Positions 27,098-37,634 are shown, numbered from the stretch's first letter. The stretch is 64,000 nt of DNA from an uncultured Shewanella sp. (GCF_947491715.1 NZ_CANLKR010000004.1:1-64000); one strand, 5' to 3'. Notes: generated by a model from the letters alone, not told the origin. Numbers and translations: made by a program.

Positions 27098-28588
27098 TTA
27101 TTTCATCGTGGGCATCACAAATTCGGCTTGATTATGCATAATGGTTGGCCAGCGGGCGGTAATGGCTTTGCGCTTTGTATAGAACCGAACACCATCGGGG
27201 CCATGCATGTGCAATGGTCCAAATAACGAACGCTTCCAGCCTCCAAAACTATGAAACGCCATTGGCACAGGTATAGGCACATTGACGCCGACCATGCCGA
27301 CTTGAACATGATGACAAAAGTGACGAGCCACTTCGCCATTTTGAGTAAAAATGGCGGTACCGTTGCCAAATTCATGTTTATTAATCAGTGCGAGAGCCTC
27401 TTTATAATCTGTGACTCTCACCACGCAGAGTACAGGGCCAAAAATCTCTTCTTGGTAAATTCTCATATTGGGGGTGACATGATCAAACAAACAGCCACCT
27501 AAAAAGAAACCGTTTCCTCTGTCTTTGACTGATAATTGACGTCCATCGGCGATAAGCGAGGCGCCTTCTTTTAGGCCGACTTCAAGGTAATGTTCAACTT
27601 TGGCTTTATGGGCAGCGGTGATCAGAGGACCCATGTCCATGTCGGGTGTCATGCCATCACCTATTTTGAGGGATGTCACTTTTGGGGTCAGTTTTGCTAT
27701 TAAGGGATCGGCAATATCACCAACAGCAATAATGACAGAAATGGCCATACACCGCTCACCTGCTGAGCCAAAGGCCGCACCTGTTACGGCATTCACGGCT
27801 TTATCAAGATCGGCATCGGGCATTAACAGCATATGGTTTTTTGCGCCGCCTAAGGCTTGAACGCGCTTACCGTGGGCCGATGCGGTCGTGTATATGTATT
27901 CTGCTATTGGGGTCGAACCGACAAAACTCACGGCTTTGATATCATCATGAGTGAGCAGAATATCGACAGCTTCTTTATCACCGTTAATGACATTCAGTAC
28001 ACCATCAGGTGCGCCAGCTTGAGTGAGCAATTCGGCAATGCGCGTAACGACACCGGGATCTTTCTCTGATGGTTTCAAAACAAATGTATTGCCGCATGCT
28101 ATGGCGATAGGAAACATCCACATGGGAACCATAAAAGGGAAGTTAAAAGGCGTGATACCGGCGACGACGCCTAAAGATTGATTGAGTGTCCAAGCATCGA
28201 TACCGCTTCCAACTTGTTCAGTATGTTCACCTTTTAATAGGTGAGGGATCCCACAAGCAAACTCAACAACTTCGAGTCCGCGAATGACCTCACCTTTAGC
28301 ATCATCATGCACTTTGCCGTGCTCTTGTGTAATGAGCATGGCAAGTTCATCGATATTTTCTTCAATAAGCGTTTTAAATTTAAACAATATACGAGCACGG
28401 TTTAAGGGGGTAACTTGGGACCATGTTTGGTGAGCTGCTTTAGAATGGGCAATGGCATCTTCAACTTCTGCTTTACTGGCCATAGACACATTTGCTTGTA
28501 CTTGACCGGTAGCAGGATTAAATACAGTTTGAGTGCGTTCACTGGCTTGAGTGTGCTGCCCATTGACATAATGAGTAATCATTTTCAT
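27098..28588 (-). CDS. mmsA: (Methyl)malonate-semialdehyde dehydrogenase, CoA-acylating
   Basis: A 496-residue aldehyde dehydrogenase converting malonate or methylmalonate semialdehyde, NAD+ and CoA to acetyl-CoA or propionyl-CoA and CO2. The catalytic cysteine is in GSAGERCMAISV, and the family segments GVVAGITPFNFPFMVPMWMF, ALGGAKNHMLLMPDA and FGGWKRSLFG are all present. Here it would consume the semialdehyde made by the transaminase encoded just upstream, linking beta-alanine (from uracil) to acetyl-CoA. AGGAAAT precedes the start. Valine degradation is the other common role of MmsA, but no valine genes are near. Confidence 0.92.
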   Translation of the reverse strand: MKMITHYVNGQHTQASERTQTVFNPATGQVQANVSMASKAEVEDAIAHSKAAHQTWSQVTPLNRARILFKFKTLIEENIDELAMLITQEHGKVHDDAKGEVIRGLEVVEFACGIPHLLKGEHTEQVGSGIDAWTLNQSLGVVAGITPFNFPFMVPMWMFPIAIACGNTFVLKPSEKDPGVVTRIAELLTQAGAPDGVLNVINGDKEAVDILLTHDDIKAVSFVGSTPIAEYIYTTASAHGKRVQALGGAKNHMLLMPDADLDKAVNAVTGAAFGSAGERCMAISVIIAVGDIADPLIAKLTPKVTSLKIGDGMTPDMDMGPLITAAHKAKVEHYLEVGLKEGASLIADGRQLSVKDRGNGFFLGGCLFDHVTPNMRIYQEEIFGPVLCVVRVTDYKEALALINKHEFGNGTAIFTQNGEVARHFCHHVQVGMVGVNVPIPVPMAFHSFGGWKRSLFGPLHMHGPDGVRFYTKRKAITARWPTIMHNQAEFVMPTMK

Positions 28589-28727
28589 TTGCTATTTCCT
28601 GTGTTAATCAGCATTCATTCTTCATTCACGATGGCATCAGATAAGATAGTGAGTAATGTGCTTCATTTGCTATTTCATGCGTTAATCTGCACTCACAATG
28701 GCACGAGATAATATATTGATAAGGTGT
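28586..28727. repeat. Imperfect tandem duplication at the transaminase 3' end
   Basis: CATTTGCTATTTC begins at 28586 and again at 28664, and about 65-75 bases following each copy align with one small gap. The second copy contains the last codons of the transaminase gene (stop at 28682); the first lies in the intergenic space before mmsA and repeats those codons without function. Confidence 0.7.
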
Positions 28728-30025
28728 GATATTTCATCTTTTTCGATAATCAGTGGTGGTGATAATGCGATGGTATCGCCTGTCACTCTCACAAGGGCAC
28801 CTCGATAGAAACAATCTTCGAAAATAGCAAAGGCACGTTTACCTATCCCTGCTTGGCTAGGAGCAAACTGAATTGCGCCGACTAAGCCAAAGTTACGAAT
28901 ATCGATCACATTTTTTAATTCCTTTAAGCTGTGAATAGCCTCTTCAAAGTCCTTCTCTAATTGACGACTGCGTTGGAAAAGTTGATCGTTTTGGTAAATG
29001 TTTAATGTGGCTAATGCGGCTGCTGCGGCAACGGGGTGGCCTGAATAGGTATAGCCATGGAAAAGCTCAATCGTGTTTTCAGGAGCATTCATACAAGTAT
29101 CATATATACGATCGTCAATGAGAACGGCTCCCATAGGGACGGTGCCGTTAGTCAGACCTTTTGCCGTCGTGATCATATCAGGAGTGATCCCCCAGCGTTC
29201 ACTTGCAAAGGTGTCTCCGACACGGCCAAAAGCAGTAATCACTTCGTCAAAAATAAGTAAAATACCGTGTTTTTGAGTGATTTCTCGAATACGCTTCAGG
29301 TAGCCTTTAGGGGGCAGTATGACACCCGCTGATCCGGCTAAAGGTTCAATGATAACGGCCGCAATGTTTTCAGCACCTTGTAAGAAAATGATTTTTTCTA
29401 ATGCATCGGCTTTTTCAAGGCCATATTCAGGTAACCCTTTACAAAAAGCATTATTTTCAATATCTAAAGTGTGGGGGAGATGATCTACACCTTGTAACAG
29501 TTGTGCACTAAAGTTTTTACGGTTAGCTGGGATCCCCCCGACTGAAATACCACCAAATCCAACACCGTGATAGCCCAGTTCTCGCCCGATGAATCGATTT
29601 CTGCTGGCTTCGCCGTTTGCTCGGTGAAAATTAAGGGCTATTTTTAAAGCACTGTCAACAGATTCAGAACCTGAATTGGTAAAAAAGACTTTATTGAGTC
29701 CGTTAGGACTAATTTGTGCTAGACGCTCGGCTAATTGAAAAATAAGAGGGTGTCCCATTTGAAAAGAAGGGGCAAAGTCCATTTCTTTTATTTGATGACT
29801 GACAGCTTTGTTAATTTCTTCTCGTGAGTGACCAGCATTACAACACCATAGGCCAGCGGTGCCATCTAAAACGGGCCGTCCTGTGTTATCCTCATAATAA
29901 ATCCCTTTCGCTTTTGTTAAGAGTCTAGGTTTTGCTTTGAATTGCCTGTTAGCGGTAAAAGGCATCCAGTAGTGTTCTAATGAATATGAATCATTTGAGC
30001 TGGATTGTGGATCCTGTATTGTCAT
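28682..30025 (-). CDS. Beta-alanine--pyruvate transaminase (omega-amino acid class III)
   Basis: A 447-residue PLP enzyme that moves the amino group of beta-alanine or 3-aminoisobutyrate to pyruvate, giving (methyl)malonate semialdehyde. The N-terminal HYWMPFTANRQFKAKPRLL is the mark of this omega-aminotransferase group; FDEVITAFGR and the PLP lysine in TTAKGLTNG are class III motifs. The ATG at 30025 has GAGGATAGGG upstream; the open frame reaches 30124 but that extension has no family resemblance. It is upstream of mmsA on the same strand and divergent from the beta-ureidopropionase gene whose product it consumes. Confidence 0.9.
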   Translation of the reverse strand: MTIQDPQSSSNDSYSLEHYWMPFTANRQFKAKPRLLTKAKGIYYEDNTGRPVLDGTAGLWCCNAGHSREEINKAVSHQIKEMDFAPSFQMGHPLIFQLAERLAQISPNGLNKVFFTNSGSESVDSALKIALNFHRANGEASRNRFIGRELGYHGVGFGGISVGGIPANRKNFSAQLLQGVDHLPHTLDIENNAFCKGLPEYGLEKADALEKIIFLQGAENIAAVIIEPLAGSAGVILPPKGYLKRIREITQKHGILLIFDEVITAFGRVGDTFASERWGITPDMITTAKGLTNGTVPMGAVLIDDRIYDTCMNAPENTIELFHGYTYSGHPVAAAAALATLNIYQNDQLFQRSRQLEKDFEEAIHSLKELKNVIDIRNFGLVGAIQFAPSQAGIGKRAFAIFEDCFYRGALVRVTGDTIALSPPLIIEKDEISHLINILSRAIVSAD

Positions 30026-30127
30026 ATACCCTATCCTCAATGTGTTGTTGTATTCTTTGAATAAACTTATCGTTGTTACTAATGTGTATGGTTTTTTAAA
30101 GTGTTTTAGCGCAATTCCTTTCACTTA

Positions 30128-30394
30128 TATACCCGTGATACTTGAAGATGCAGGATTCAGCTGGAATGAAAAGCCTTTTAGACAAGGCTTTGAACAGCGT
30201 GCCTAGTGATTCTAAGCTGGTGTTCAGTAACGCAGAATAAAAGGCTTTAAAACCAGCCCTTTGGGAGTCTGTAAAATCACCTACTTCTGCGTTGTATCAC
30301 CTTAAAAGGCAATAAGCATTCCTGCAATAATACGCCTTGAATTAGGCACTTTTACAGGCTCTGAAAACATGCATCTTCAAGTATCACGGGTATA
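30128..30394. mobile_element. 267-bp MITE-like element with 25-bp terminal inverted repeats
   Basis: The left end TATACCCGTGATACTTGAAG (continuing ATGCA, 30128-30152) and the right end (30370-30394) are perfect inverted copies of 25 bases. The outer TA is compatible with a TA target duplication as made by Tc1/mariner-IS630-type transposases. The interior has no ORF of useful size but several internal palindromes, for example AACGCAGAA with TTCTGCGTT and AAAAGCCTTTTA with its complement. This is the structure of a non-autonomous element. It sits between the divergent arms of the pyrimidine cluster, so it may affect their promoters. Confidence 0.85.
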
Positions 30395-30607
30395 GTCATT
30401 CAATTGTAGAATATATCAAGCTGTTCAAATAATGCACAGTAAATGATAACAAAATATACATGGGTGTTTTTTTAGGCTAATGTATATTTGTGTTAATTTC
30501 TTGTGTTGATTTATTGTGGTTTTTTTGGGCTGCTACTGGCTTCTTTCTATTTAGACCAAAGGGCTGGTTGTTGTGCCGTCCTATTATTGAAGAATAGGGA
30601 TAAAAGA

Positions 30608-31507
30608 ATGACTAAAGTGAAATGTGGCTTAATTCAAATGAGTTTAAAAGCGGATACATCCCAGAGTGTTGAAGTGATCAGGCAAGCGATGCTTGATGCA
30701 CATCTTCCTTTGGTGGAGTCTGCTGCGAAAAAAGGCGTTCAAGTACTTTGTTTTCAAGAAGTTTTTACACAATCTTATTTTTGTCCTAGTCAAGATAATA
30801 AATGGTATCAAGCAGCCGAGAAAATACCTGAAGGACCAACGGTTAAATTAATGCAAGATTTAGCCAAGAAGCATGCCATGGTATTAGTGGTGCCCATTTA
30901 TGAAGAAGATATTACAGGGGTTTATTATAATACGGCTGCGGTGATTGATGCTGATGGCCGTTATTTAGGCAAGTACCGTAAGAATCACATTCCGGATGTC
31001 GCGCCTGGTTTTTGGGAAAAGCATTATTTTAAACCCGGTAACCTTGGTTACCCTGTCTTTGATACCGCTTATTGTAAGCTGGGTGTGTATATCTGTTATG
31101 ACCGACATTTCCCTGAAGGCTGGCGAGCATTGGCACTTAATGGGGCTGAATATATTGTTAATCCATCGGCGACAGTGGCGGGATTGAGTGAATATCTTTG
31201 GGAACTCGAACAGCCGGCATCCGCTGCGGCTAATGGTGTTTTTATTGGGGCGATTAATCGAGTCGGTAAAGAAGCCCCATGGGATGACAAAATGGGAGAA
31301 TTTTATGGTTCGAGTTACATTGTGAACCCAAATGGCAAAATTGAAGCACAAGCAAGTAGAGATAGAGATGAATTACTCGTTCATGAAATTGATTTAAATA
31401 TGGTTAAGCAAGTCAGAAATGGCTGGCAGTTTTTACGGGATAGACGCCCTGAAAGTTATGGTGTGCTTACGGAGGGTTATGCTTGGGAGCCAAAAGCACG
31501 CTTGTGA
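30608..31507 (+). CDS. Beta-ureidopropionase (N-carbamoyl-beta-alanine amidohydrolase)
   Basis: A 299-residue carbon-nitrogen hydrolase that cleaves N-carbamoyl-beta-alanine to beta-alanine, CO2 and ammonia, the third step of reductive pyrimidine breakdown. The nitrilase triad is visible as Glu51 (CFQEVFTQ), Lys125 (GKYRKNHIPD) and Cys163 (GVYICYDRHFPEGWR). YRKNHIPDV and SEYLWELEQP are typical of the beta-ureidopropionase branch. The ATG at 30608 has AGGGA upstream; a longer frame from 30503 has a hydrophobic extension that is probably not translated. First gene of the plus-strand arm of the cluster. Confidence 0.88.
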   Translation: MTKVKCGLIQMSLKADTSQSVEVIRQAMLDAHLPLVESAAKKGVQVLCFQEVFTQSYFCPSQDNKWYQAAEKIPEGPTVKLMQDLAKKHAMVLVVPIYEEDITGVYYNTAAVIDADGRYLGKYRKNHIPDVAPGFWEKHYFKPGNLGYPVFDTAYCKLGVYICYDRHFPEGWRALALNGAEYIVNPSATVAGLSEYLWELEQPASAAANGVFIGAINRVGKEAPWDDKMGEFYGSSYIVNPNGKIEAQASRDRDELLVHEIDLNMVKQVRNGWQFLRDRRPESYGVLTEGYAWEPKARL

Positions 31508-31553
31508 TGATGTGAATAGAGACGAAATTGATTAAAAGGAATAGGGACGGTTT

Positions 31554-33023
31554 ATGGTGAATAAGGTATCACAACCGATTAAAAAAGGGCTGTTATATGA
31601 GTTAGATATTGAGGATGATGTATTACATAGCGCTCATTTTAATCATGATATCGCGCCAACAAAAGCGAAAGAAAGAACGTGGACAAAATGGCATGTTGCT
31701 GCGTTATGGGTGGGGATGGCGGTGTGTGTTCCCACTTATACACTGGGCGGTGTATTAACCAGTTTTTTTGGGCTGAATGTCAAAGAAGCCTTATTGACGA
31801 TTTTATTTGCCAACATTGTCATCCTTATTCCGCTGACTCTTAATGCTTGTGCGGGGACAAAATATGGTATTCCTTTTCCCGTTTTACTTCGCTCATCCTT
31901 TGGCATTATTGGTTCAAACCTTCCTTGTTTGATTCGGGGGGTGGTGGCTTGTGGATGGTTTGGAATACAAACCTTATTTGGCGGGATTGCCATTCATATT
32001 TTGTTATCTCATTTGTTGCCAGGATGGGAGTCTTTGGGTGGAAAAGGTGAGGTGATAGGCTTTTTTCTTTTTCTTTTTTTAAATATTTATATTGTGATTA
32101 AAGGCTCTGAGTCGATTAAAGTTTTAGAGTCCTTGTCAGCCCCAATTTTATTAGCAGTAGGGGGTGGTTTGATGATGTGGGCATACCCGCAAGTGTCAAT
32201 GACAGAGCTATTATCTGTGCCTGCAAAGCGTCCAGAGAATGCCTCTGTTTGGCCCTACTTTTTTGGTGGTTTGACGGCTATGGTAGGTTTTTGGGCGACG
32301 CTATCATTAAATATTCCTGATTTTAGTCGTTATGCTAGATCGCAAAAAGATCAAATTTTAGGGCAAATAATCGGTTTGCCTGTGACGATGTTTTTTTATG
32401 CTTCTCTAGGGGTGATTCTCACTGCAGCATCACAAGGGTTAGTGGGAGAAACCATTTCAGATCCTGTTAATCTTATCGGCAAGATTGATAATCCCATTGG
32501 GGTTGTTATTGCTATGTTATTTATTGTTATTGCGACCTTATCTACCAATACGGCGGCAAATGTGGTGTCACCGACCAATGATTTTCAAAATATTGCCCCT
32601 AAAAAGATCAATCATACCAAAGGGGTATTATTAACAGGCTTATTCGGTTTTCTGCTTATGTCCTATGATTTAGTCCAACGTATGGGCTGGGTGAATACGG
32701 ATTTTAAATTAGAAGACATGTACTCTAATTGGCTTTTGGGGTATTCGAGTTTGTTGGGACCCATAGCTGGAATAATGATTGTTGATTACTTTATTATTCG
32801 ACAGCAGTATTTGAATCTGCCAGAGCTTTATAAAACACTTGGCATCTATAAAGGAGTCCGTTTTCAAGGAATAGTGGCTTTTATTTTTCCCGTATGTTTA
32901 ACCTTAATTGCTGTGAATAGCGATGCATTTTCATGGTTTTATCATTATGGATGGTTTACTGGATCGATTCTAGGGGGGGTCACTTATTATGTACTTTGTA
33001 AAATAACAAGCAATAAGCAGTAG
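31554..33023 (+). CDS. NCS1-family nucleobase:cation symporter
   Basis: A 489-residue inner-membrane permease with about twelve helices. The N-terminus WTKWHVAALWVGMAVCVPTYTLGG and the middle GFWATLSLNIPDFSRYA are typical of the NCS1 uracil/allantoin/hydantoin permease group (Mhp1-like). Its position just after beta-ureidopropionase suggests import of uracil, thymine or a dihydropyrimidine or hydantoin. AAAAGGAATAGGG precedes the ATG. The next gene is a second NCS1 permease of a different subgroup. Confidence 0.87.
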   Translation: MVNKVSQPIKKGLLYELDIEDDVLHSAHFNHDIAPTKAKERTWTKWHVAALWVGMAVCVPTYTLGGVLTSFFGLNVKEALLTILFANIVILIPLTLNACAGTKYGIPFPVLLRSSFGIIGSNLPCLIRGVVACGWFGIQTLFGGIAIHILLSHLLPGWESLGGKGEVIGFFLFLFLNIYIVIKGSESIKVLESLSAPILLAVGGGLMMWAYPQVSMTELLSVPAKRPENASVWPYFFGGLTAMVGFWATLSLNIPDFSRYARSQKDQILGQIIGLPVTMFFYASLGVILTAASQGLVGETISDPVNLIGKIDNPIGVVIAMLFIVIATLSTNTAANVVSPTNDFQNIAPKKINHTKGVLLTGLFGFLLMSYDLVQRMGWVNTDFKLEDMYSNWLLGYSSLLGPIAGIMIVDYFIIRQQYLNLPELYKTLGIYKGVRFQGIVAFIFPVCLTLIAVNSDAFSWFYHYGWFTGSILGGVTYYVLCKITSNKQ

Positions 33024-33097
33024 AAATATTATTGGATGAATATGACAAACATAACATGAGTGTCATACTGAAATATTGCATTGAGGTTGCCTATAGG

Positions 33098-34375
33098 ATG
33101 AAAAGCCAAGATTATCCATTATCTGAAGTGCCCTTATCGAGTCGAAAAACGTTATTTTCACTCAGTTGGGTGCTGATGGGCTTTACCTTGTTCACTGCAA
33201 CCATGTTTGCGGGTGGGAAAATCGGTCTTGCTTTTCCATTTTGGCCCGATCTTATTATGATCGTTTTCATCGGGAATGTATTGTTAGGAGGTTATGCGGC
33301 ACTCTTAGGCCACATTGCTTTTCATTCAGGATTAAATACTCACTTACTTGCGCGTTTTAGTTTTGGTCGAGTAGGAGTCGGGCTTGTGGATTTAGTGCTA
33401 GGTTTGACGCAAATCGGTTGGTATGCTTGGGGCACAGCAATGCTGGCTGTTTATAGCCTTCAAATGATGGGGATCTCCACCTATTCAGCGTACTATACCC
33501 TGTATTTAAATAGCATTATTATCTTTGTTGGTATGGCTTTTTGTATTACGGCTTTGATTGGTTATCGAGGGTTGGAAAGCTTGTCATTAATGGCCGTGCC
33601 ATTAATGCTCTTTTTGATTATTATCAGTTTATATCATAGTTATGAAGCAAGTGAGGCGGTGTCGTTTTCACCTTCTAAAGCACTGTTACCTTCGTTATCT
33701 TATAGTTTGGCTATTACATTAATTTTTGGCACATTTTCAAGTGGGGCAACCCAGTCGACTAATTGGACTCGATTCGCACCCTCATCTAAAGGGGCTATTT
33801 ATGCCAGTTTACTGGCATTTTTGATTTGTAACGGGCTCATGGCATTCGTTGGCGCAGTTGGGGCATTTGTCTATGCTGAACCTGATGTTGTTAAAGTTTT
33901 ATTATTACAAGATTTATTTTGGTTTGGATGCTTAATGTTATTATTGAGTCTTTGGACAACACAAGATAATACGATTTATAACTTTTCTTTAGCGGCATGT
34001 CATTTATTCAGGACTAATAACAGGCGGTTAGTGACATTGATTGGGGCCGTTGTTGGTATTATCTTAGCTCTTTTTCGTATTGATCAGCATTTAGTTGATT
34101 TTTTGGTGTTGCTAGGGATATTGATCCCACCGATTGGCGGTGTGGTGATCGGGGATTATTTTTTTGTCAGAAGGCGGTCTTATCCTCCAATGAGCGAGAT
34201 GACGTTCCCTAATATTAATATTGCGGGATTGAGCGCATATTTTATTGCTTGTGTTATTGCTTACACCAGTCCCGGTATTGCGCCAATTAATGGCATAGTC
34301 GCTGCTGTTATTGTCTATAGCTTGTTGGGGCGTTTATTTCATTTTTCTAATTGCGATGTTGAGAGAAAATTATGA
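33098..34375 (+). CDS. codB: Cytosine permease, CodB-like (NCS1 family)
   Basis: A 425-residue inner-membrane symporter with about twelve helices. The N-terminal VPLSSRKTLFSLSWVLMG and THLLARFSFGRVG match CodB closely. The start at 33098 has TATAGG and gives a length like E. coli CodB (419); an in-frame ATG at 33032 would add 22 unlike residues. The stop overlaps the start of the cytosine deaminase gene as ATGA, a strong sign that the two work together to import and deaminate cytosine. Confidence 0.87.
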   Translation: MKSQDYPLSEVPLSSRKTLFSLSWVLMGFTLFTATMFAGGKIGLAFPFWPDLIMIVFIGNVLLGGYAALLGHIAFHSGLNTHLLARFSFGRVGVGLVDLVLGLTQIGWYAWGTAMLAVYSLQMMGISTYSAYYTLYLNSIIIFVGMAFCITALIGYRGLESLSLMAVPLMLFLIIISLYHSYEASEAVSFSPSKALLPSLSYSLAITLIFGTFSSGATQSTNWTRFAPSSKGAIYASLLAFLICNGLMAFVGAVGAFVYAEPDVVKVLLLQDLFWFGCLMLLLSLWTTQDNTIYNFSLAACHLFRTNNRRLVTLIGAVVGIILALFRIDQHLVDFLVLLGILIPPIGGVVIGDYFFVRRRSYPPMSEMTFPNINIAGLSAYFIACVIAYTSPGIAPINGIVAAVIVYSLLGRLFHFSNCDVERKL

Positions 34376-34818
34376 ATCGAGATCACTATTTTATGCAAGA
34401 AGCGTTATTACAAGCAAAAAAGAGTTTAGCTGAGGGAGGGATCCCTATCGGCTCCGTTTTAGTGATTGATGATAAAATTGTGGCAAAAGGGCACAATCAA
34501 AGAGTGCAGAAAAACAGTGCAATTTTACATGCTGAAATGGACTGTTTAGAAAATGCTGGGCGATTAACGGCCGCCCAATATCAACAGTCAACCTTATATT
34601 CAACCTTATCCCCCTGTGCCATGTGCAGTGGCACCTCTTTACTCTATTCTATTCCGAGAATTGTCATTGGTGAGAATATCACCTTTCAAGGCCCTGAAGC
34701 CTATTTAATTTCAAAAGGGATCCAATTAGAAATCCTTAACGATAGTGAATGTATTGATTTAATGACACAATTTATTGAACAAAAACCGACGTTATGGAAT
34801 GAAGACATTGGTATTTAA
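34372..34818 (+). CDS. Cytosine deaminase of the zinc CDA-fold (FCY1-like) type
   Basis: A 148-residue nucleobase deaminase. Zinc ligands His53 and Cys82, Cys85 and the proton shuttle Glu55 are seen in LHAEMDCLEN and SPCAMCSG. The sequence GGIPIGSVLV, followed by HAEMDCLENAGR, is closest to yeast-type cytosine deaminase rather than to tRNA adenosine deaminases. It is not the amidohydrolase CodA that partners CodB in E. coli. Translationally coupled to codB. The product uracil would enter the catabolic route encoded around it. Guanine deaminase is a less likely alternative. Confidence 0.82.
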   Translation: MNRDHYFMQEALLQAKKSLAEGGIPIGSVLVIDDKIVAKGHNQRVQKNSAILHAEMDCLENAGRLTAAQYQQSTLYSTLSPCAMCSGTSLLYSIPRIVIGENITFQGPEAYLISKGIQLEILNDSECIDLMTQFIEQKPTLWNEDIGI

Positions 34819-34909
34819 TAGCATGATTTTATTGGGCAAGAATGATTGAACAAGAATGATTGAACAAAAACCGACGTTATGGAATGAAGACTTTGGTATT
34901 TAATGGCAT
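34774..34909. repeat. Duplication of the deaminase gene's 3' end
   Basis: The last codons of the deaminase gene and its stop (34774-34824) recur at 34859-34909 with only two substitutions in about 50 bases. A 14-base tandem repeat (AAGAATGATTGAAC, 34838-34851 and 34852-34865) marks the junction. The second copy is not translated. Confidence 0.85.
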
Positions 34910-35018
34910 TATTAGCTAAATAACACTTAGGTTGAATAGTTCGACTTTTTAATGATTTCTTCGGGGTATATGGAGTTGTTTGTATTTCCATTTTTATACA
35001 ATGTAAAAATAAAAATAG

Positions 35019-36470
<1,452 letters not shown>

Positions 36471-36498
36471 CGAGAAATATTGTAAGGTAAGCTGATAT

Positions 36499-36533
36499 AC
36501 TCCTTGAATATAATGGAAAAATATTCAAGGAGT
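36499..36533 (+). promoter_or_regulatory. Hairpin that hides the ribosome-binding site of the next gene
   Basis: A perfect 13-bp stem, ACTCCTTGAATAT with ATATTCAAGGAGT, and a nine-base loop. The right arm contains AAGGAG (36527-36532), the ribosome-binding site for the ATG at 36545. There is no T tract, so it is less like a terminator than like a translational switch or an attenuating structure downstream of the dihydropyrimidinase gene. Function is inference. Confidence 0.6.
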
Positions 36534-36544
36534 GAACATCTATT

Positions 36545-37102
36545 ATGTATTCAGTATTACCCAATAAAGCGCTCAATCCTCACGGAACACTTTCTGATAT
36601 TTTTATCGGTATGAGCTTTGAATCTTTTCATCAGATCTGTGAATGGGTGTGGCATCTACCTTATGGTAGACCTAATGACAGTCAACATTATATGAGTGTG
36701 GTGAACGAGAAAAAAGGCACATGTAGCACGAAACATGCATTACTGAAAGCATTAGCCGATGAATTGCGCATTGATGTGGCGTTGACGGTCGGTATTTATG
36801 CGATGACAGAGGCCAATACGCCGGGTGTTGGGCATGTGCTCAAGCAATACAGGCAAGATTTTATTCCTGAAGCCCATTGTTATTTAACTTACCAAAATCA
36901 CCGAGTAGATTTAACCCGCTTGATGAAAGCGGAGAGTGAACCCATTACCGCGTTTTTCATTGAAAAAAATATACTTCCTGATGAAATACAAACAGCTAAA
37001 CCTCCCTTTCATTATCAATTTATCCAAAATAGGTTTGGGTGTGATAAGGCGCCATTAATTTGGGCTATTCGAGAACAATGTATCCAAGCGTTAAGCGTGT
37101 AA
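36545..37102 (+). CDS. Transglutaminase-like domain protein
   Basis: A 185-residue cytosolic protein with a likely papain-like triad: Cys60 in KKGTCSTKHALL, His111 in EAHCYLTY and Asp122 in HRVDLTR, the spacing of transglutaminase-like enzymes. No signal peptide is seen. It follows the dihydropyrimidinase gene after a hairpin that covers its ribosome-binding site. Its substrate is unknown; a protease, amidase or peptide-crosslinking role is possible. Confidence 0.7.
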   Translation: MYSVLPNKALNPHGTLSDIFIGMSFESFHQICEWVWHLPYGRPNDSQHYMSVVNEKKGTCSTKHALLKALADELRIDVALTVGIYAMTEANTPGVGHVLKQYRQDFIPEAHCYLTYQNHRVDLTRLMKAESEPITAFFIEKNILPDEIQTAKPPFHYQFIQNRFGCDKAPLIWAIREQCIQALSV

Positions 37103-37200
37103 TAAACTGTAATAAGGAGAGTGCATTTACTGGCTATAATCATAATTGAACCTGATGACTAGCAGTGAGTCACAATGGATGAGAGGAGCTAAGGAAAGCA

Positions 37201-37521
37201 ATGAAACTAAGATTAACCAATCGCGCGAGTTTATTTGCAAATTATAATGATTGTGCCACTGAAAATACGAATGTATTATTTTATATTCATTCGACTGAAC
37301 ATTGGGCATTGTCTGCTGCCGATGTCAAAACCGCTTTTATGAAGAGGCAAATCACCGTTGCGTTAAAGCCCAATGAAAAAGGTGAAGGGGCTTTTTCATT
37401 GGGGGAAGCCATTAATTGCCGCTATTGCCGTGAATTACATCCCAATCCATGTCTATTCTATATTCAACTTTTAGAAATCATGTTATTTGCGTTAAAAGGA
37501 ACAAACGTGATCCAAGAGTAA
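37201..37521 (+). CDS. Conserved-looking small protein, unknown
   Basis: A 106-residue protein I do not recognise. It has a good ribosome-binding site (AAGGAAAG), a balanced composition and a CRYCRELHPNPC segment that might bind metal. There is no signal peptide or membrane helix. It lies between the transglutaminase-like gene and sirB2, about 100 bases from each. Confidence 0.55.
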   Translation: MKLRLTNRASLFANYNDCATENTNVLFYIHSTEHWALSAADVKTAFMKRQITVALKPNEKGEGAFSLGEAINCRYCRELHPNPCLFYIQLLEIMLFALKGTNVIQE

Positions 37522-37634
37522 GAAAAAAGTGATTGAAAAGTGAGCAAGGTTTGTGTTTTTATTTTGGGATTGGTGATGCGAGAAGGGATCGGGTACACTA
37601 ATGCCTTTCTTAGCCACTAGATAGATACTTTAAC

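Noticed and set aside
36499..36533. Hairpin considered as a plain terminator of the dihydropyrimidinase gene
   Set aside because: It lacks a T tract and includes the next gene's ribosome-binding site, so a regulatory role is listed instead; termination is not excluded.
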